This document shows positions 17,144-26,201 of a stretch of 64,000 nucleotides of DNA, piece after piece. The first letter of the stretch is position 1. Each line of letters opens with the position of its first letter. A program made the translations under genes and the position numbers. This DNA comes from Mycobacterium sp. 852002-51057_SCH5723018 (lineage in GTDB: Bacteria; Actinomycetota; Actinomycetes; Mycobacteriales; Mycobacteriaceae), in NCBI RefSeq assembly GCF_001667035.1, contig NZ_LZIR01000085.1, forward strand, positions 1-64,000. Direction: 5' to 3'. The notes under the pieces were generated by a model. It was given only the letters and a program-made list of their open reading frames with translations. It made no database searches and was not told the DNA's origin.

Positions 17144-18310
17144 ATGACCGAACTGTCGAACAGGAAGCCCGCTGTCACTGAGTCGGTCGGCGATGCGGCT
17201 TCGCTTGGCGCCCAGGCTCAGTCGAAAGCGCGGCCCGTGCGGATCTGGGCCGTCGTCGGGGGTGTGATTCTGGCTTTCCAGCTGTATGTATGGATCCGCT
17301 GGATCACCGGGCCTTATTTCGTGCGGGTGCCCACGGGGCCGAGCGATCCGCCGATGTTCATGAAGGTCATCCTCCTGACGTGGACGGCCGTCATCGTCGC
17401 GGGCCTACCGGTCGGCATCTACTACTTCATCGTCAGGCCTTGGCGGCGGGAGCGGCGTATCACGCTGGACGGCATGCTCCTGGTCGCCTGCGGCCTGATC
17501 TTCTTTCAAGATCCACTCCTGAACTACATCAACACGTGGAGCACGTACAACACGTGGATGTTCAATCGGGGCTCGTGGGTGCAGAACATCCCGGGTTGGA
17601 TGTCCTTCGGGGAACCGGGTCGGATGATGGCCGAGCCGCTTTTGATGAACGCGCCGGGTTACTCGTATGGAGTTCTGCTGTGCACCATCCTCGGCTGTTG
17701 GGTCATGCGCCGAGCCAAGGCGCACTGGCCGAACATCAATAACGTTGGGCTGATCGGCATTTTGATCCTGTGGACGTTTTTCTTCGATCTGGTCATCGAG
17801 GGCTTGTTCTTGATGCCGATGGGGCTTTTCACCTACCCCGGTGCGATCCGGTCGTTGTCGATCAACGCCGGCACCTACTATCAATGGCCGCTCTACGAGG
17901 GGCTCATGTGGGGTGGGGTGCAGGCCGGTTTGTGCGCGCTGCGCTTCTTCACCGACGACCGGGGCCGCACATTCGTCGAGCGTGGTCTGGAACGGGTCCA
18001 GGGCAGCTTTGCGAAGCAACAATTCACGCGATTCCTCGCCGTCTTCGGGGCGTGCAGCGTGTTCTTCTTCGTGTTCTACAACATTCCCGCGCAATGGCTC
18101 GCCATGCACCAGGACCCCTGGCCGCAGGACATCCTGAAGCGCTCGTATTTCCTGATGGGCATCTGCGGCGACGGGACGGACCGGCCTTGTCCCGATCCCG
18201 CGCTGCCGATCCCCAGCAAGAACTCCGGCTACATCAACCGCGATGGCCAGCTTGTGCTGCCAAAGGGTGCAGAGCTTCCGAAGATCGTTCCCTTCGATCG
18301 GGGTAAGTGA
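17144..18310 (+). CDS. AveC-like (spirocyclase family) membrane protein
   Basis: This 388-residue integral membrane protein has about seven hydrophobic segments (for example IWAVVGGVILAFQLYVWI near 33-50, VILLTWTAVIVAGLPVGIYYF near 75-95, LIGILILWTFFFDLVIEGLFL near 207-227). It matches, from memory, the AveC-like family, named after the Streptomyces avermectin protein linked to spiroketal formation. Conserved-looking features include FFQDPLLNYINTW and EGLMWGGVQAG. The enzymatic role of mycobacterial members is not established. A GGGGACA ribosome site precedes the ATG. It is the first gene of an operon with a MoxR-type ATPase one base downstream. Confidence 0.75.
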   Translation: MTELSNRKPAVTESVGDAASLGAQAQSKARPVRIWAVVGGVILAFQLYVWIRWITGPYFVRVPTGPSDPPMFMKVILLTWTAVIVAGLPVGIYYFIVRPWRRERRITLDGMLLVACGLIFFQDPLLNYINTWSTYNTWMFNRGSWVQNIPGWMSFGEPGRMMAEPLLMNAPGYSYGVLLCTILGCWVMRRAKAHWPNINNVGLIGILILWTFFFDLVIEGLFLMPMGLFTYPGAIRSLSINAGTYYQWPLYEGLMWGGVQAGLCALRFFTDDRGRTFVERGLERVQGSFAKQQFTRFLAVFGACSVFFFVFYNIPAQWLAMHQDPWPQDILKRSYFLMGICGDGTDRPCPDPALPIPSKNSGYINRDGQLVLPKGAELPKIVPFDRGK

Positions 18311-18311
18311 G

Positions 18312-19133
18312 GTGCTCAACAGTCGACCGGTGACAGTTGGCTCCATCCCGGAAGCGCCGTTCTACAGGGCGGTTGGTGATGAGGTGGCGGTTTTTCGCGC
18401 AGCGGCACGTCGGGATCTACCGGTGCTCCTGAAAGGCCCGACCGGTTGCGGGAAAACACGTTTCGTGGAGGCCATGGCCCACGAGCTCGGTCGCGATCTG
18501 ATTACCGTGGCGGGCCACGAGGACATGACGTCGGCGGATCTGGTAGGCCGTTTCCTGCTCAAAGGCGGCGAAACGGTGTGGGTGGACGGGCCGTTGACGC
18601 GGGCCGTGCGCCAGGGCGCCATCTGCTATATCGACGAGGTGGTGGAAGCGCGACAGGACACCACGGTAGTCATCCATCCGCTCGCCGACCACCGCCGTGA
18701 ACTCCCGGTCGATCGGCTCGCCACGACGTTGCCGGCGGCGCCCGGATTCCAGCTGGTGATTTCCTACAATCCCGGCTACCAAAGCGTTTTGAAGAACATC
18801 AAGGAGTCCACCCGGCAGCGTTTCGTCGCCATCGAGCTCGGCTTCCCACCCGCTGAGATCGAGACGGAGGTGGTCGCCCACGAGGCCGGCATCGATGCCG
18901 AGACGGCGCGCGCTCTGGTCAAGCTCGCCAACGCCATCCGAAACCTGGATGGCTCACCGCTGAACGAAGTCTCCTCCACCCGGATGCTGATCCTCGCCGG
19001 GAGCCTCGTCGCTGAAGGGCTGAGCCTGCGCAGCGCCGTCCAGTCGGCCGTCGTCCAGGCCCTCTCCGACGATTCGGATGTCGTTCGCGCCTTGGGCGAA
19101 CTCGTCGACGCGGTGCTGCCCCGCGCGTCATGA
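18312..19133 (+). CDS. CbbQ/NirQ/NorQ-type MoxR AAA+ ATPase
   Basis: This 273-residue AAA+ ATPase has Walker A LLKGPTGCGKTRFVEAMA near residues 37-54, Walker B AICYIDEVVEARQDT near 101-115, and the CbbQ/NorQ pattern LVISYNPGYQSVLKNIKESTRQRF. Proteins of this type act with a VWA partner to insert cofactors into, or activate, a target enzyme, for example Rubisco or nitric oxide reductase. I chose the GTG at 18312, directly after the AveC-like stop. The frame is open further upstream but overlaps the previous gene. Its stop overlaps the VWA gene's ATG by four bases. The client here is unknown. Confidence 0.9.
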   Translation: MLNSRPVTVGSIPEAPFYRAVGDEVAVFRAAARRDLPVLLKGPTGCGKTRFVEAMAHELGRDLITVAGHEDMTSADLVGRFLLKGGETVWVDGPLTRAVRQGAICYIDEVVEARQDTTVVIHPLADHRRELPVDRLATTLPAAPGFQLVISYNPGYQSVLKNIKESTRQRFVAIELGFPPAEIETEVVAHEAGIDAETARALVKLANAIRNLDGSPLNEVSSTRMLILAGSLVAEGLSLRSAVQSAVVQALSDDSDVVRALGELVDAVLPRAS

Positions 19134-20830
19134 TCGCCTCAGACGACAACAGCCCGGCCCGGCTTCGACTCCTCGCCACCTTCATCGCCGGCAGGTCCGT
19201 CGATGTCGCCGAGGCACCGGCTGGTCGGGCCGCATACACCAACGGCCAGTTGATCTTTGTCTCGCCTGGCCGTTCTGCCGCGGAGCAGCGCCGCGAGGCG
19301 CTGCTCCAGAGCGCTCTACTTGGCGCCGGAAGTCTGGACGCACCGTTGGTGAAGGCTTTGCGGGCACGTCCGGTGACAGCGCGCCGCTATCTGGCGCTGG
19401 AAGGTCGTCGCGTGCTTGCCGAGCTTGGCAGCCAGATTCCACTGGCGGCCGCGGTTCGCCCCGACGGGGAGCCGAGCACCGCGACCGCTCCCGAGTCACT
19501 GGCGGTGGCAAAAGGCCGAGCGAAGATCCTCGACGCACCGGAGTGGTTCGGTGTCATCAAGCCGTCCCGCCTACTGGCACCTCCTGCCGGGCCGGGGGCA
19601 AGACCCACCGACAACGACCTGCGCCTGGAATTCGATCCCATTGACCTCCCCGAGGCTGACGACGATGGTGACGGGGAGCAATCCGAGGAAAGCAAAATCC
19701 TCAAACTCTTTGAGAATCCGCTCTTTAACTCCCGGACGCTGTCCGACTACTTCCGGAAGCTGTTCGGCAACTCGCGTTCCCCGGGAGACAGCGCCCCCGG
19801 CGCAGAGCTGCAAATTCGCTCCGTCCGCCAGGCGCAGCACGCCGGAGCAAACGCGCGGCCCCTGCCTACCCGAATCCACTTCACCGATGATCGCCACCCC
19901 GGAGCGGCCGCCGGCGTCGGCGGCGCCCTTCATCCGGAATGGGACGTACACAACCACCGCTACCGGCCGCAGTGGTGCCGGGTCCTGGATTTGCCGCTAA
20001 CGACCGCCGCCGACGTGTCCGCGGCCAGCGTTCCGCACGACGAGGCGCTTCGGCGATGCCTGGCTCGAATTGGACTCGGCCCCAAAGTCTTACGTGGTCG
20101 CCCCGATGGTGACGAGCTCGACACCGAGGCGATCGTCGACCTGTTCGTCGATCTGCGATCCGGCCATTCACCACCGGAAAATGTCTACCTCGAACGCCGC
20201 AAACTTGCGCGCAACCTCGGGGTGCTGATCCTGCTCGATGCCTCAGGCTCGGTCACCGATACCGATCCGGACGGCCTCGCCGTGCACGACCACCAGCGGC
20301 GGGCCGCCGCCACACTGGCGGTCACGCTCGAAGAGCTGGGCGACCGCGTCGCCGTCTATGCATTTCGCTCACACGGCCGGCACTCGGTCCACCTGCTATC
20401 GATCAAGGCCTTCGGACACCGTTTCGGCGCCGTCGCGCGAGCCCGGCTCAACCAGCTTCAACCATCGGGTTATACGCGCCTGGGCGCCGGCATCCGCGGC
20501 GCAGGTGAAATCCTGAAGGTCTACGCCGGAACCCCAAATCGTCTGCTGGTCGTCCTTTCCGACGGCTTTCCCTACGACGACGGCTACGAAGGCCGTTATG
20601 CCGAAGCCGACGCCCGCAAAGCCCTCGAAGAGCTCCGCGCGGACGGCGTTGCCTGCCTTTGCCTTTCCATCGGCGCCGCTACTGCTACCCAGGAGCTCGA
20701 ACGCGTCTTCGGCTCCGTCGGCTACGCCAGCGCCGCGACGCTGGCCGAGTTGAGCCCACGGATGGACGAGTTGTTCCTATCCTCTCTGCGGGAACTTGCC
20801 GTTCCGACAGCTTCGCGAGGTAGAGCATGA
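19130..20830 (+). CDS. CbbO/NorD-type VWA-domain protein
   Basis: This 566-residue protein has a long N-terminal region with an acidic linker (around LPEADDDGDGEQSEESK) and a C-terminal von Willebrand A domain from about residue 360. The metal-ion site is intact: LGVLILLDASGSVTDTD (DxSxS) near residues 364-380, a Thr in QLQPSGYTRLGAGIRGAG and an Asp in LLVVLSDGFPYDD. CbbO/NorD proteins form the adaptor of a MoxR/CbbQ complex and bring it to a client enzyme. It overlaps both neighbours by four bases, so ATPase and VWA proteins are made together. No carbon-fixation or denitrification enzyme is nearby. Confidence 0.88.
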   Translation: MIASDDNSPARLRLLATFIAGRSVDVAEAPAGRAAYTNGQLIFVSPGRSAAEQRREALLQSALLGAGSLDAPLVKALRARPVTARRYLALEGRRVLAELGSQIPLAAAVRPDGEPSTATAPESLAVAKGRAKILDAPEWFGVIKPSRLLAPPAGPGARPTDNDLRLEFDPIDLPEADDDGDGEQSEESKILKLFENPLFNSRTLSDYFRKLFGNSRSPGDSAPGAELQIRSVRQAQHAGANARPLPTRIHFTDDRHPGAAAGVGGALHPEWDVHNHRYRPQWCRVLDLPLTTAADVSAASVPHDEALRRCLARIGLGPKVLRGRPDGDELDTEAIVDLFVDLRSGHSPPENVYLERRKLARNLGVLILLDASGSVTDTDPDGLAVHDHQRRAAATLAVTLEELGDRVAVYAFRSHGRHSVHLLSIKAFGHRFGAVARARLNQLQPSGYTRLGAGIRGAGEILKVYAGTPNRLLVVLSDGFPYDDGYEGRYAEADARKALEELRADGVACLCLSIGAATATQELERVFGSVGYASAATLAELSPRMDELFLSSLRELAVPTASRGRA

Positions 20831-21816
20831 AGGCGCTGGTGACGGGCGCGCTGGGCAACATTGGCCTTAATACGTTGGAGGCGTTGCTCATTGACGGCCA
20901 CGACGTCGCCGCATTCGACCTCGAATCTCGGCGGGGACGCAAACTCGCATCCCGCTTCGACGGACGGGTGCGGTTCTTCTGGGGCGACCTCACCCGACCG
21001 GAGTCGCTGCGAGACGCACTGGAGGGCGTCGACGCTGTCATCCACCTGGCGGCCATCATTCCGCCTTACTCGGAGCGGGCGCCGGATCTGGCGCGCAGGG
21101 TGAACCTCGACGCGACGCGGGGCCTGATCGCGCAGATGGAGGAGTCGCCCACGGCCAAACGGCTGGTTTTCGCGTCCTCCCAGGGCATTTTCGGCGACAT
21201 CCAGGATCGCGAGCCGCCGCTCCGCGTCGATACGCCCGTCTCTCCGACCGACGAGTATGGGCGTCAGAAAGTAGCCTGCGAGCAAGCGATCCGGCAGTCG
21301 CGGCTGCGGTGGAGCATCCTGCGGCTCGCGGCGGTGACGCCAATCCGCTTGCAGGCGCAGGATCCCAGCATCATGTTCGAGTTCAGTCCCGACGCGCGGT
21401 TCGAGTTTCTCCATCCCGCCGATGCCGGGACGGCGTTTGCTCGCGCGGTGGAGTGTGCGGAGTCGATCGGTAAGACGCTGTACATCGCCGGCGGCGCGAA
21501 CTGCCGCATGACCTATTACGGCTTCGTCACCGCCCTGTTGGGCGCGATCGGAATCGGCCCCCTTCCGATCGACGCGTTCGTGCGAACGTCGCCCCCCCGT
21601 TTCTTCGGCGATTGGGTGGACACCGAGGAGAGCCAGCGCCTGCTTCGATACCAGCAGCGAGGGCTCAACGAGCAGCTGGCAGATCTGAGAAAGGAGTTCG
21701 GCCTCCTGGTCCCGTTGATCCGGCTGGTCCGCCCGCTCGCGACATGGTTTATCACCCGCAGCTCCGCGCACTCAAAGAAGGCCGGCGTCGCCGTGGAGGG
21801 TCACCGCCCGGAATAG
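20827..21816 (+). CDS. NAD(P)-dependent epimerase/dehydratase (extended SDR)
   Basis: This 329-residue extended short-chain dehydrogenase has the nucleotide motif KALVTGALGNIGLNTLEAL at residues 2-20, then AVIHLAAIIPP and the catalytic pair in EYGRQKVACE (YxxxK, near residues 143-147) after the FASSQGIFG Ser. The substrate may be a nucleotide sugar, sterol or polyketide-like ketone, and the sequence does not decide. The ATG overlaps the VWA gene's stop. It converges with the MHS transporter, with 25 bases between stops. The C-terminus has a hydrophobic stretch (LVPLIRLVRPLATWFI) that could associate with membrane. Confidence 0.85.
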   Translation: MKALVTGALGNIGLNTLEALLIDGHDVAAFDLESRRGRKLASRFDGRVRFFWGDLTRPESLRDALEGVDAVIHLAAIIPPYSERAPDLARRVNLDATRGLIAQMEESPTAKRLVFASSQGIFGDIQDREPPLRVDTPVSPTDEYGRQKVACEQAIRQSRLRWSILRLAAVTPIRLQAQDPSIMFEFSPDARFEFLHPADAGTAFARAVECAESIGKTLYIAGGANCRMTYYGFVTALLGAIGIGPLPIDAFVRTSPPRFFGDWVDTEESQRLLRYQQRGLNEQLADLRKEFGLLVPLIRLVRPLATWFITRSSAHSKKAGVAVEGHRPE

Positions 21817-21841
21817 TCTGAGGGCCGTCACGGCCGTCATC

Positions 21842-23182
21842 TCAGAGGTGCAGGTCTTGATCGCGGATCAGCGCCGTGGCGACCACACTGATCACGGCCG
21901 TGGCGACCAGATAGCCGCACGCCAGCCACGGCTTGCCACCGGCGGCCGCTATCAGCGCGGTGAGGATCATCGGCGTGACACCGGACGCGTAGATGCCCGA
22001 GAACTGGTACACGAACGACAAACCGGTGTAGCGGGTGCGGGTCGGATACAGCGCCGAATACAGGGTGCCCTGGGCGCCGTAGAACAGCGCGTGCACCACA
22101 CCGAACACGACGATCATCGCCAGCCCGAACCAGAGCAGGTTCCTGGTGCCGAACAGGGCGAAGGCGGGAAACGCCGCCAGGCCGTAGCACGCCACGCCGG
22201 CCAGATACACCCGCCGCGGGCCGAAGTGATCCGTCAGGGCCCCCGACAGCGGCAGCAGCACGGCCATGAGCAGCGCCGCGATCGTCACCACCACCAGCAC
22301 CGACACCCGATGCAAACCCAGTGCGCCGGTGGCGTAGCTGATCGCGAAAACGCCCCAGGTGTTGAACGCCGAGCCTTCGGCCCAGCGAGACAGCAGCCCC
22401 AGCACCGTGTTTCGCCGGGAACGCGGCTCGCCGACGATCTCCCGAATCGGCACCGTCGATGAGGTCTCGGCCTGGGCCAGCTCGCGGAAGGCCGGGGTTT
22501 CCTCGACACGCAACCGCACCACGATCCCGATCACGACCAGCACCACGCTCAGCAGGAACCCGATGCGCCAGCCGTAGGCGAGGAACCGGACCTGCCCCAG
22601 CGCGACCTGCAGGATCGCGAATATGCCTGTGCCCAAGGCCAATCCGAGCGCCAATCCGACCTGCGGGACGGCCCCGAAGCGGCCGCGGCGTTTGGGTGGG
22701 CTGTGTTCGACGGCCAGCAGCACGGCGCCGGCCCACTCGCCGCCCAGCGCAAAGCCCTGCAGGATGCGCAGCGCCAGCAGCAGGATCGGCGCCCAGACCC
22801 CGATCTGCGCGGCGGTGGGCAACGCTCCGATCAACGCCGTAGCGCCGCCCATGACCAGCATCGTCAACGCCAGGCTCCGCTTGCGGCCGATCCGGTCGCC
22901 GATGTGGCCGAACACCAGCCCACCGACCGGACGCATGACGAAGCCAACGGCGAAAGTGGCGAACGCCAGCAGCGTGCCCACCAGCGAGCTGGCGTCCGGG
23001 AAGAACACCTTGTTGAACACCAGGCCGGCCGCGGTGGCGTAGAGGAAGAAGTCGTACCACTCCACGGTGGTGCCGAGCAGGCTGGCGGCGATCACGATGC
23101 GCAGGCGCCGACGGCGTTCGACGTCGGACTCGTCGTGGCCTTGCGGCGCGGCGAGCGCCGCGTCGGGCAGCGTGGTGGCCAT
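21842..23182 (-). CDS. MHS-family MFS transporter (metabolite:H+ symporter)
   Basis: This 446-residue, twelve-helix major facilitator protein belongs to the metabolite:H+ symporter group. Evidence is the start VIAASLLGTTVEWYDFFLYATAAG, the loop GHIGDRIGRKRSLALTM between helices 2 and 3, and RILQGFALGGEWAGAVLL in helix 4. Its start codon lies three bases after the stop of the SsuD-like gene on the same strand, so the two are likely one transcript. The transporter may import the monooxygenase substrate, which is inferred from position only. Confidence 0.9.
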   Translation of the reverse strand: MATTLPDAALAAPQGHDESDVERRRRLRIVIAASLLGTTVEWYDFFLYATAAGLVFNKVFFPDASSLVGTLLAFATFAVGFVMRPVGGLVFGHIGDRIGRKRSLALTMLVMGGATALIGALPTAAQIGVWAPILLLALRILQGFALGGEWAGAVLLAVEHSPPKRRGRFGAVPQVGLALGLALGTGIFAILQVALGQVRFLAYGWRIGFLLSVVLVVIGIVVRLRVEETPAFRELAQAETSSTVPIREIVGEPRSRRNTVLGLLSRWAEGSAFNTWGVFAISYATGALGLHRVSVLVVVTIAALLMAVLLPLSGALTDHFGPRRVYLAGVACYGLAAFPAFALFGTRNLLWFGLAMIVVFGVVHALFYGAQGTLYSALYPTRTRYTGLSFVYQFSGIYASGVTPMILTALIAAAGGKPWLACGYLVATAVISVVATALIRDQDLHL

Positions 23183-23185
23183 GGC

Positions 23186-24331
23186 CTAGTGCGCCGAGGC
23201 GACCGCGAACGGCGTCGCCGGTGCCGGTTGTGAGGTGCGATTGGGGTGCTGCCACAAGCCCTTTCGCTCGAGCAGCGGCAGGACGCCCTCGCCGAACCAG
23301 TAGGCCTCCTCCAGGTGCGGATAGCCCGACAGGATGAAGTGGGTGATGCCCAGCCGCGCGTATTCGGCCAGCCGTTCGGCCACCTCGGCGTGCGACCCGA
23401 CCAGCGCGGTGCCCGCGCCGCCGCGCACCAACCCGACCCCGGCCCACAGGTTCGGCCCGACCAGCAGCCGGCCGCTGTCGCCGCCGTGCAGGTCCAACAT
23501 GCGGCGCTGGCCTTCGGACTCGCTGCGCGCCAGGCTGGCCTGCACCCGCTCGACGTCGGCGGGGTCGACGGCCGCGAGCAGGCGGTCGGCCTCGGCCCAC
23601 GCCTGTTCGGAGGTGTCGCGGCTGATCACGTGAATCCGCAAGCCGTACTGCAGAATTCGCCCACTGTCGGTTGCCTGCCCCCGGATCCAGTCCAGTTTCT
23701 GCGCGACCGCGGCCCGCGGTTCGCCCCAGGTGAGGTAGACGTCGGAGTACTTGGCCGCGACCGGCCCGGCCGCCGCCGACGATCCGCCGAAGAACACCGC
23801 GGGTATCGGGTCGGGCGGGTTGTTGAGCTGTGCGCCGTCGATGCGGATGTGGTCTCCGGCGAAGGTCACCGGCTCCCGCGACGTCCACAGCTGCCGGACC
23901 ACATGCAAGAACTCGGCGGTGCGCGCGTAGCGCGACTCCTTGTCCAGGTAGTCCCCGTAGGCCCGCTGCTCGTGCGGCTCACCGCCGGTCACGACGTTGA
24001 GCAGCAGCCGTCCGCCCGAATGCCGCTGGAAGGTCCCCGCCATCTGCGCGGCCAGCGTGGGGCTGACTAGCCCGGGACGGAACGCGACCAGGAACTTCAG
24101 TGTCTCGGTGCCCTCGATCAGCATCGCCGTCGTCAACCATGCGTCCTCACACCACAATCCGGTCGGCGTGAGCACCGCCTCGAAGCCGTTGTCTTCGGCG
24201 GCCGCGCAAATCTGATGCAGATAGCGCAAACTCGCGGGCCGGTCGCCGTGCATCGCGGTGCCGTGCCCGCCCGCCACCAGGTTCCTCGAATCCCCATAAG
24301 TCGGCAAAAACCAGTGAAATGCCAGGCTCAT
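23186..24331 (-). CDS. FMNH2-dependent alkanesulfonate monooxygenase-like (SsuD type)
   Basis: This 381-residue luciferase-like monooxygenase closely follows SsuD in length and motifs: MSLAFHWFLPTYGDSR at the N-terminus, FEAVLTPTGLWCEDAWL, FLVAFRPGLVSPTLAAQMA and LLLNVVTGGEPHEQRAYGD. SsuD splits sulfite from alkanesulfonates using reduced FMN from a separate reductase, none of which is encoded next to it. AAGGAG six bases before the ATG at 24331 sets the start. Open frame upstream of it is not needed. A related dimethylsulfone or other sulfonate substrate is possible. Confidence 0.9.
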   Translation of the reverse strand: MSLAFHWFLPTYGDSRNLVAGGHGTAMHGDRPASLRYLHQICAAAEDNGFEAVLTPTGLWCEDAWLTTAMLIEGTETLKFLVAFRPGLVSPTLAAQMAGTFQRHSGGRLLLNVVTGGEPHEQRAYGDYLDKESRYARTAEFLHVVRQLWTSREPVTFAGDHIRIDGAQLNNPPDPIPAVFFGGSSAAAGPVAAKYSDVYLTWGEPRAAVAQKLDWIRGQATDSGRILQYGLRIHVISRDTSEQAWAEADRLLAAVDPADVERVQASLARSESEGQRRMLDLHGGDSGRLLVGPNLWAGVGLVRGGAGTALVGSHAEVAERLAEYARLGITHFILSGYPHLEEAYWFGEGVLPLLERKGLWQHPNRTSQPAPATPFAVASAH

Positions 24332-24430
24332 CCATTCTCCTTCTAGCCCTTCTGCCCAACCTCGAATGCTGCGCGACATGGCCGGGCCGCGGGAGGGTTG
24401 AAACCTTCCAGATTTGGATTGCGGCTGACG

Positions 24431-26023
24431 CTACTGCGGGTTGCCGGTGCCCGGGTCGAGGGTCAGTGCCGGCCGGGTCGGGCCGGTGAAATCGAACATC
24501 GCCGAAAGCGCCCCGGCGCCCTCGTCGAACGAGTGGTCGCCGACGCGGCCGGCGCTCCAGTTGTCCTCGATGAACCGCAGGATCGACGTTTGGTCGGTCG
24601 GCGTGTGATCCACGAAATTCGCTCTGGCATAAGGGGATAACACCAGCAGCGGGAGCCGGGGGCCGTGTCCGCAGCGTCCCTGGTAGGCGATGGGCGCGGC
24701 GGCCGGATCACCGCAACGGCCCGGACCGTTCAGCGAATCCTCGGGCGTCGCCGACGCCGACACGATCGGCGAAGGTTTGTGATCGTACCAGCCGTCGGAG
24801 TCGTCATAGGTGACGACGATCGCCGTATCGCGCCATTGCGGCAGCCGCTGCAGATGGTTGATCGTGTCGACGAGGAACCGCTGCTCGTCGAGCGGGTCGC
24901 TGTAGCCGGCGTGCCCGTTTTGGTAGGCGGGCGGTTTCAGGAAGCTCACCGACGGCAGGTGACCGGCGTCGGCGGCGGTCCAGAAGTCCGAGACGTCGTA
25001 TTGATGGTTGGCCTGGTCGGTGCGGCCGATCTGATCCGTCGCGCTCGGCGGCAGGTGGTGTGGGTTGGCGGTCGACGGGTAGTACTGGAACGGCTCGTGG
25101 TGGGGGACGTAGTCCGGTTTGGTGCCGAACGCCAACGAGCCGGCCTTGCCGGTCCCACCCAGGATCTCGCCGATGTTGTGGGTCGCGCCGCATTCCGCCG
25201 TGCCGTCGGGCCTGCGTCCGGTCGGCTTGAATCCGCCCTGGAAATATCCCCACGTGATGCCCTTGGCGTTGAGCAGGTCGCCCACGTTCTTGTTGGTGGC
25301 GCTGAACTGCACCTGGTCGCGCGACGAGCAGTCGTCGCCGAACGGCTGCGAATCGTCGATGAGGGTGCCTTGACCGTTACCGCTGTCCTCGATGACCATG
25401 TGCGGCGGGAAGGGCTGGCCACCCGGCATGAACGTCCTTGTCACTCCGTGGGTTTGGCCCGACACCAGGTTGATGTGACCGGGCGTCGACGGCCCGAACG
25501 TGGTGTTGTAGAAGTTGTCGCTCATCGAGAAGTGCTGCGCGTAGTTCCACAGCGCGGTCACGGTGTTGCCGTCGTAGTAGCCCATCACCAGCCCGGGTGC
25601 GTTGAACGCCGGCGGTGAACACGGCTCGCCCTCGTCGTGCTCGACGAAGCGGTCCATCGCGCCGCCGTTGAATGCTGACTGCTCGGCCTGATAGGCGTGG
25701 TCCTGATCGCAGGTCACCTGCTGGCCCGATCCGCCCAGGCGCATCGGCTGGACCGTGTTCGGGTTGTGTGTCAACAACTCATGCGTGAGGCCGTCCACCG
25801 CCGGGGTGTCCGCCTTGGCGGTGAACGGCTGGCCGTCGACGTTGGCGGCGTGGGGATAGGTGCCGAAGTAGTGATCGAACGAGACGTTCTCTTGAAAGAC
25901 GACCACCAGGTGGCGGATGGGCGTGGCGGTCGCGGGTTCCGCCGCCGGGGTCGAGGGTCGGTGCACACAGGCGACGACGACACCGAGCACAGCAAGAACG
26001 ACGGCGAGACGCTTCACTACCAT
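24431..26023 (-). CDS. Phospholipase C / acid phosphatase-type phosphoesterase lipoprotein
   Basis: This exported protein of about 530 residues has a hydrophobic signal (VVKRLAVVLAVLGVVVAC) with a lipobox-like VVAC. It is followed by HLVVVFQENVSFDHYFGTYP, the N-terminal signature of the bacterial phospholipase C/AcpA phosphoesterase family. Other family marks are NTTFGPSTPGHINLVSGQTHG, VTYDDSDGWYDHKP with metal-binding Asp and His, and RLPLLVLSPYARANFVDHTPTDQTS. It probably hydrolyses phosphate esters outside the membrane. Start choice is uncertain among ATG 26023, GTG 26017 and an ORF start further upstream, because no strong ribosome site is seen. Confidence 0.85.
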   Translation of the reverse strand: MVVKRLAVVLAVLGVVVACVHRPSTPAAEPATATPIRHLVVVFQENVSFDHYFGTYPHAANVDGQPFTAKADTPAVDGLTHELLTHNPNTVQPMRLGGSGQQVTCDQDHAYQAEQSAFNGGAMDRFVEHDEGEPCSPPAFNAPGLVMGYYDGNTVTALWNYAQHFSMSDNFYNTTFGPSTPGHINLVSGQTHGVTRTFMPGGQPFPPHMVIEDSGNGQGTLIDDSQPFGDDCSSRDQVQFSATNKNVGDLLNAKGITWGYFQGGFKPTGRRPDGTAECGATHNIGEILGGTGKAGSLAFGTKPDYVPHHEPFQYYPSTANPHHLPPSATDQIGRTDQANHQYDVSDFWTAADAGHLPSVSFLKPPAYQNGHAGYSDPLDEQRFLVDTINHLQRLPQWRDTAIVVTYDDSDGWYDHKPSPIVSASATPEDSLNGPGRCGDPAAAPIAYQGRCGHGPRLPLLVLSPYARANFVDHTPTDQTSILRFIEDNWSAGRVGDHSFDEGAGALSAMFDFTGPTRPALTLDPGTGNPQ

Positions 26024-26201
26024 GCCGCTGAGGCGTACCGGATCGACATCTTCGGCCGGTGCCCACCGCGTTAACGACATAGCAACAGGAAGCGTACGGC
26101 CCTTCCAAGGTCACCTCTTCGCGACCGAGAGATCACGCGAAATCACACAATGCTTCCAAAACGGCGTGGCTTGGGCGAAAACGCCCTGTCGGCGGGGCAT
26201 T

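Noticed and set aside
21837..23888. 683-codon open frame running through the MHS transporter and part of the SsuD-like gene
   Set aside because: It lies in a different frame of two well-recognised genes and its translation is Arg/Gly-rich and featureless.
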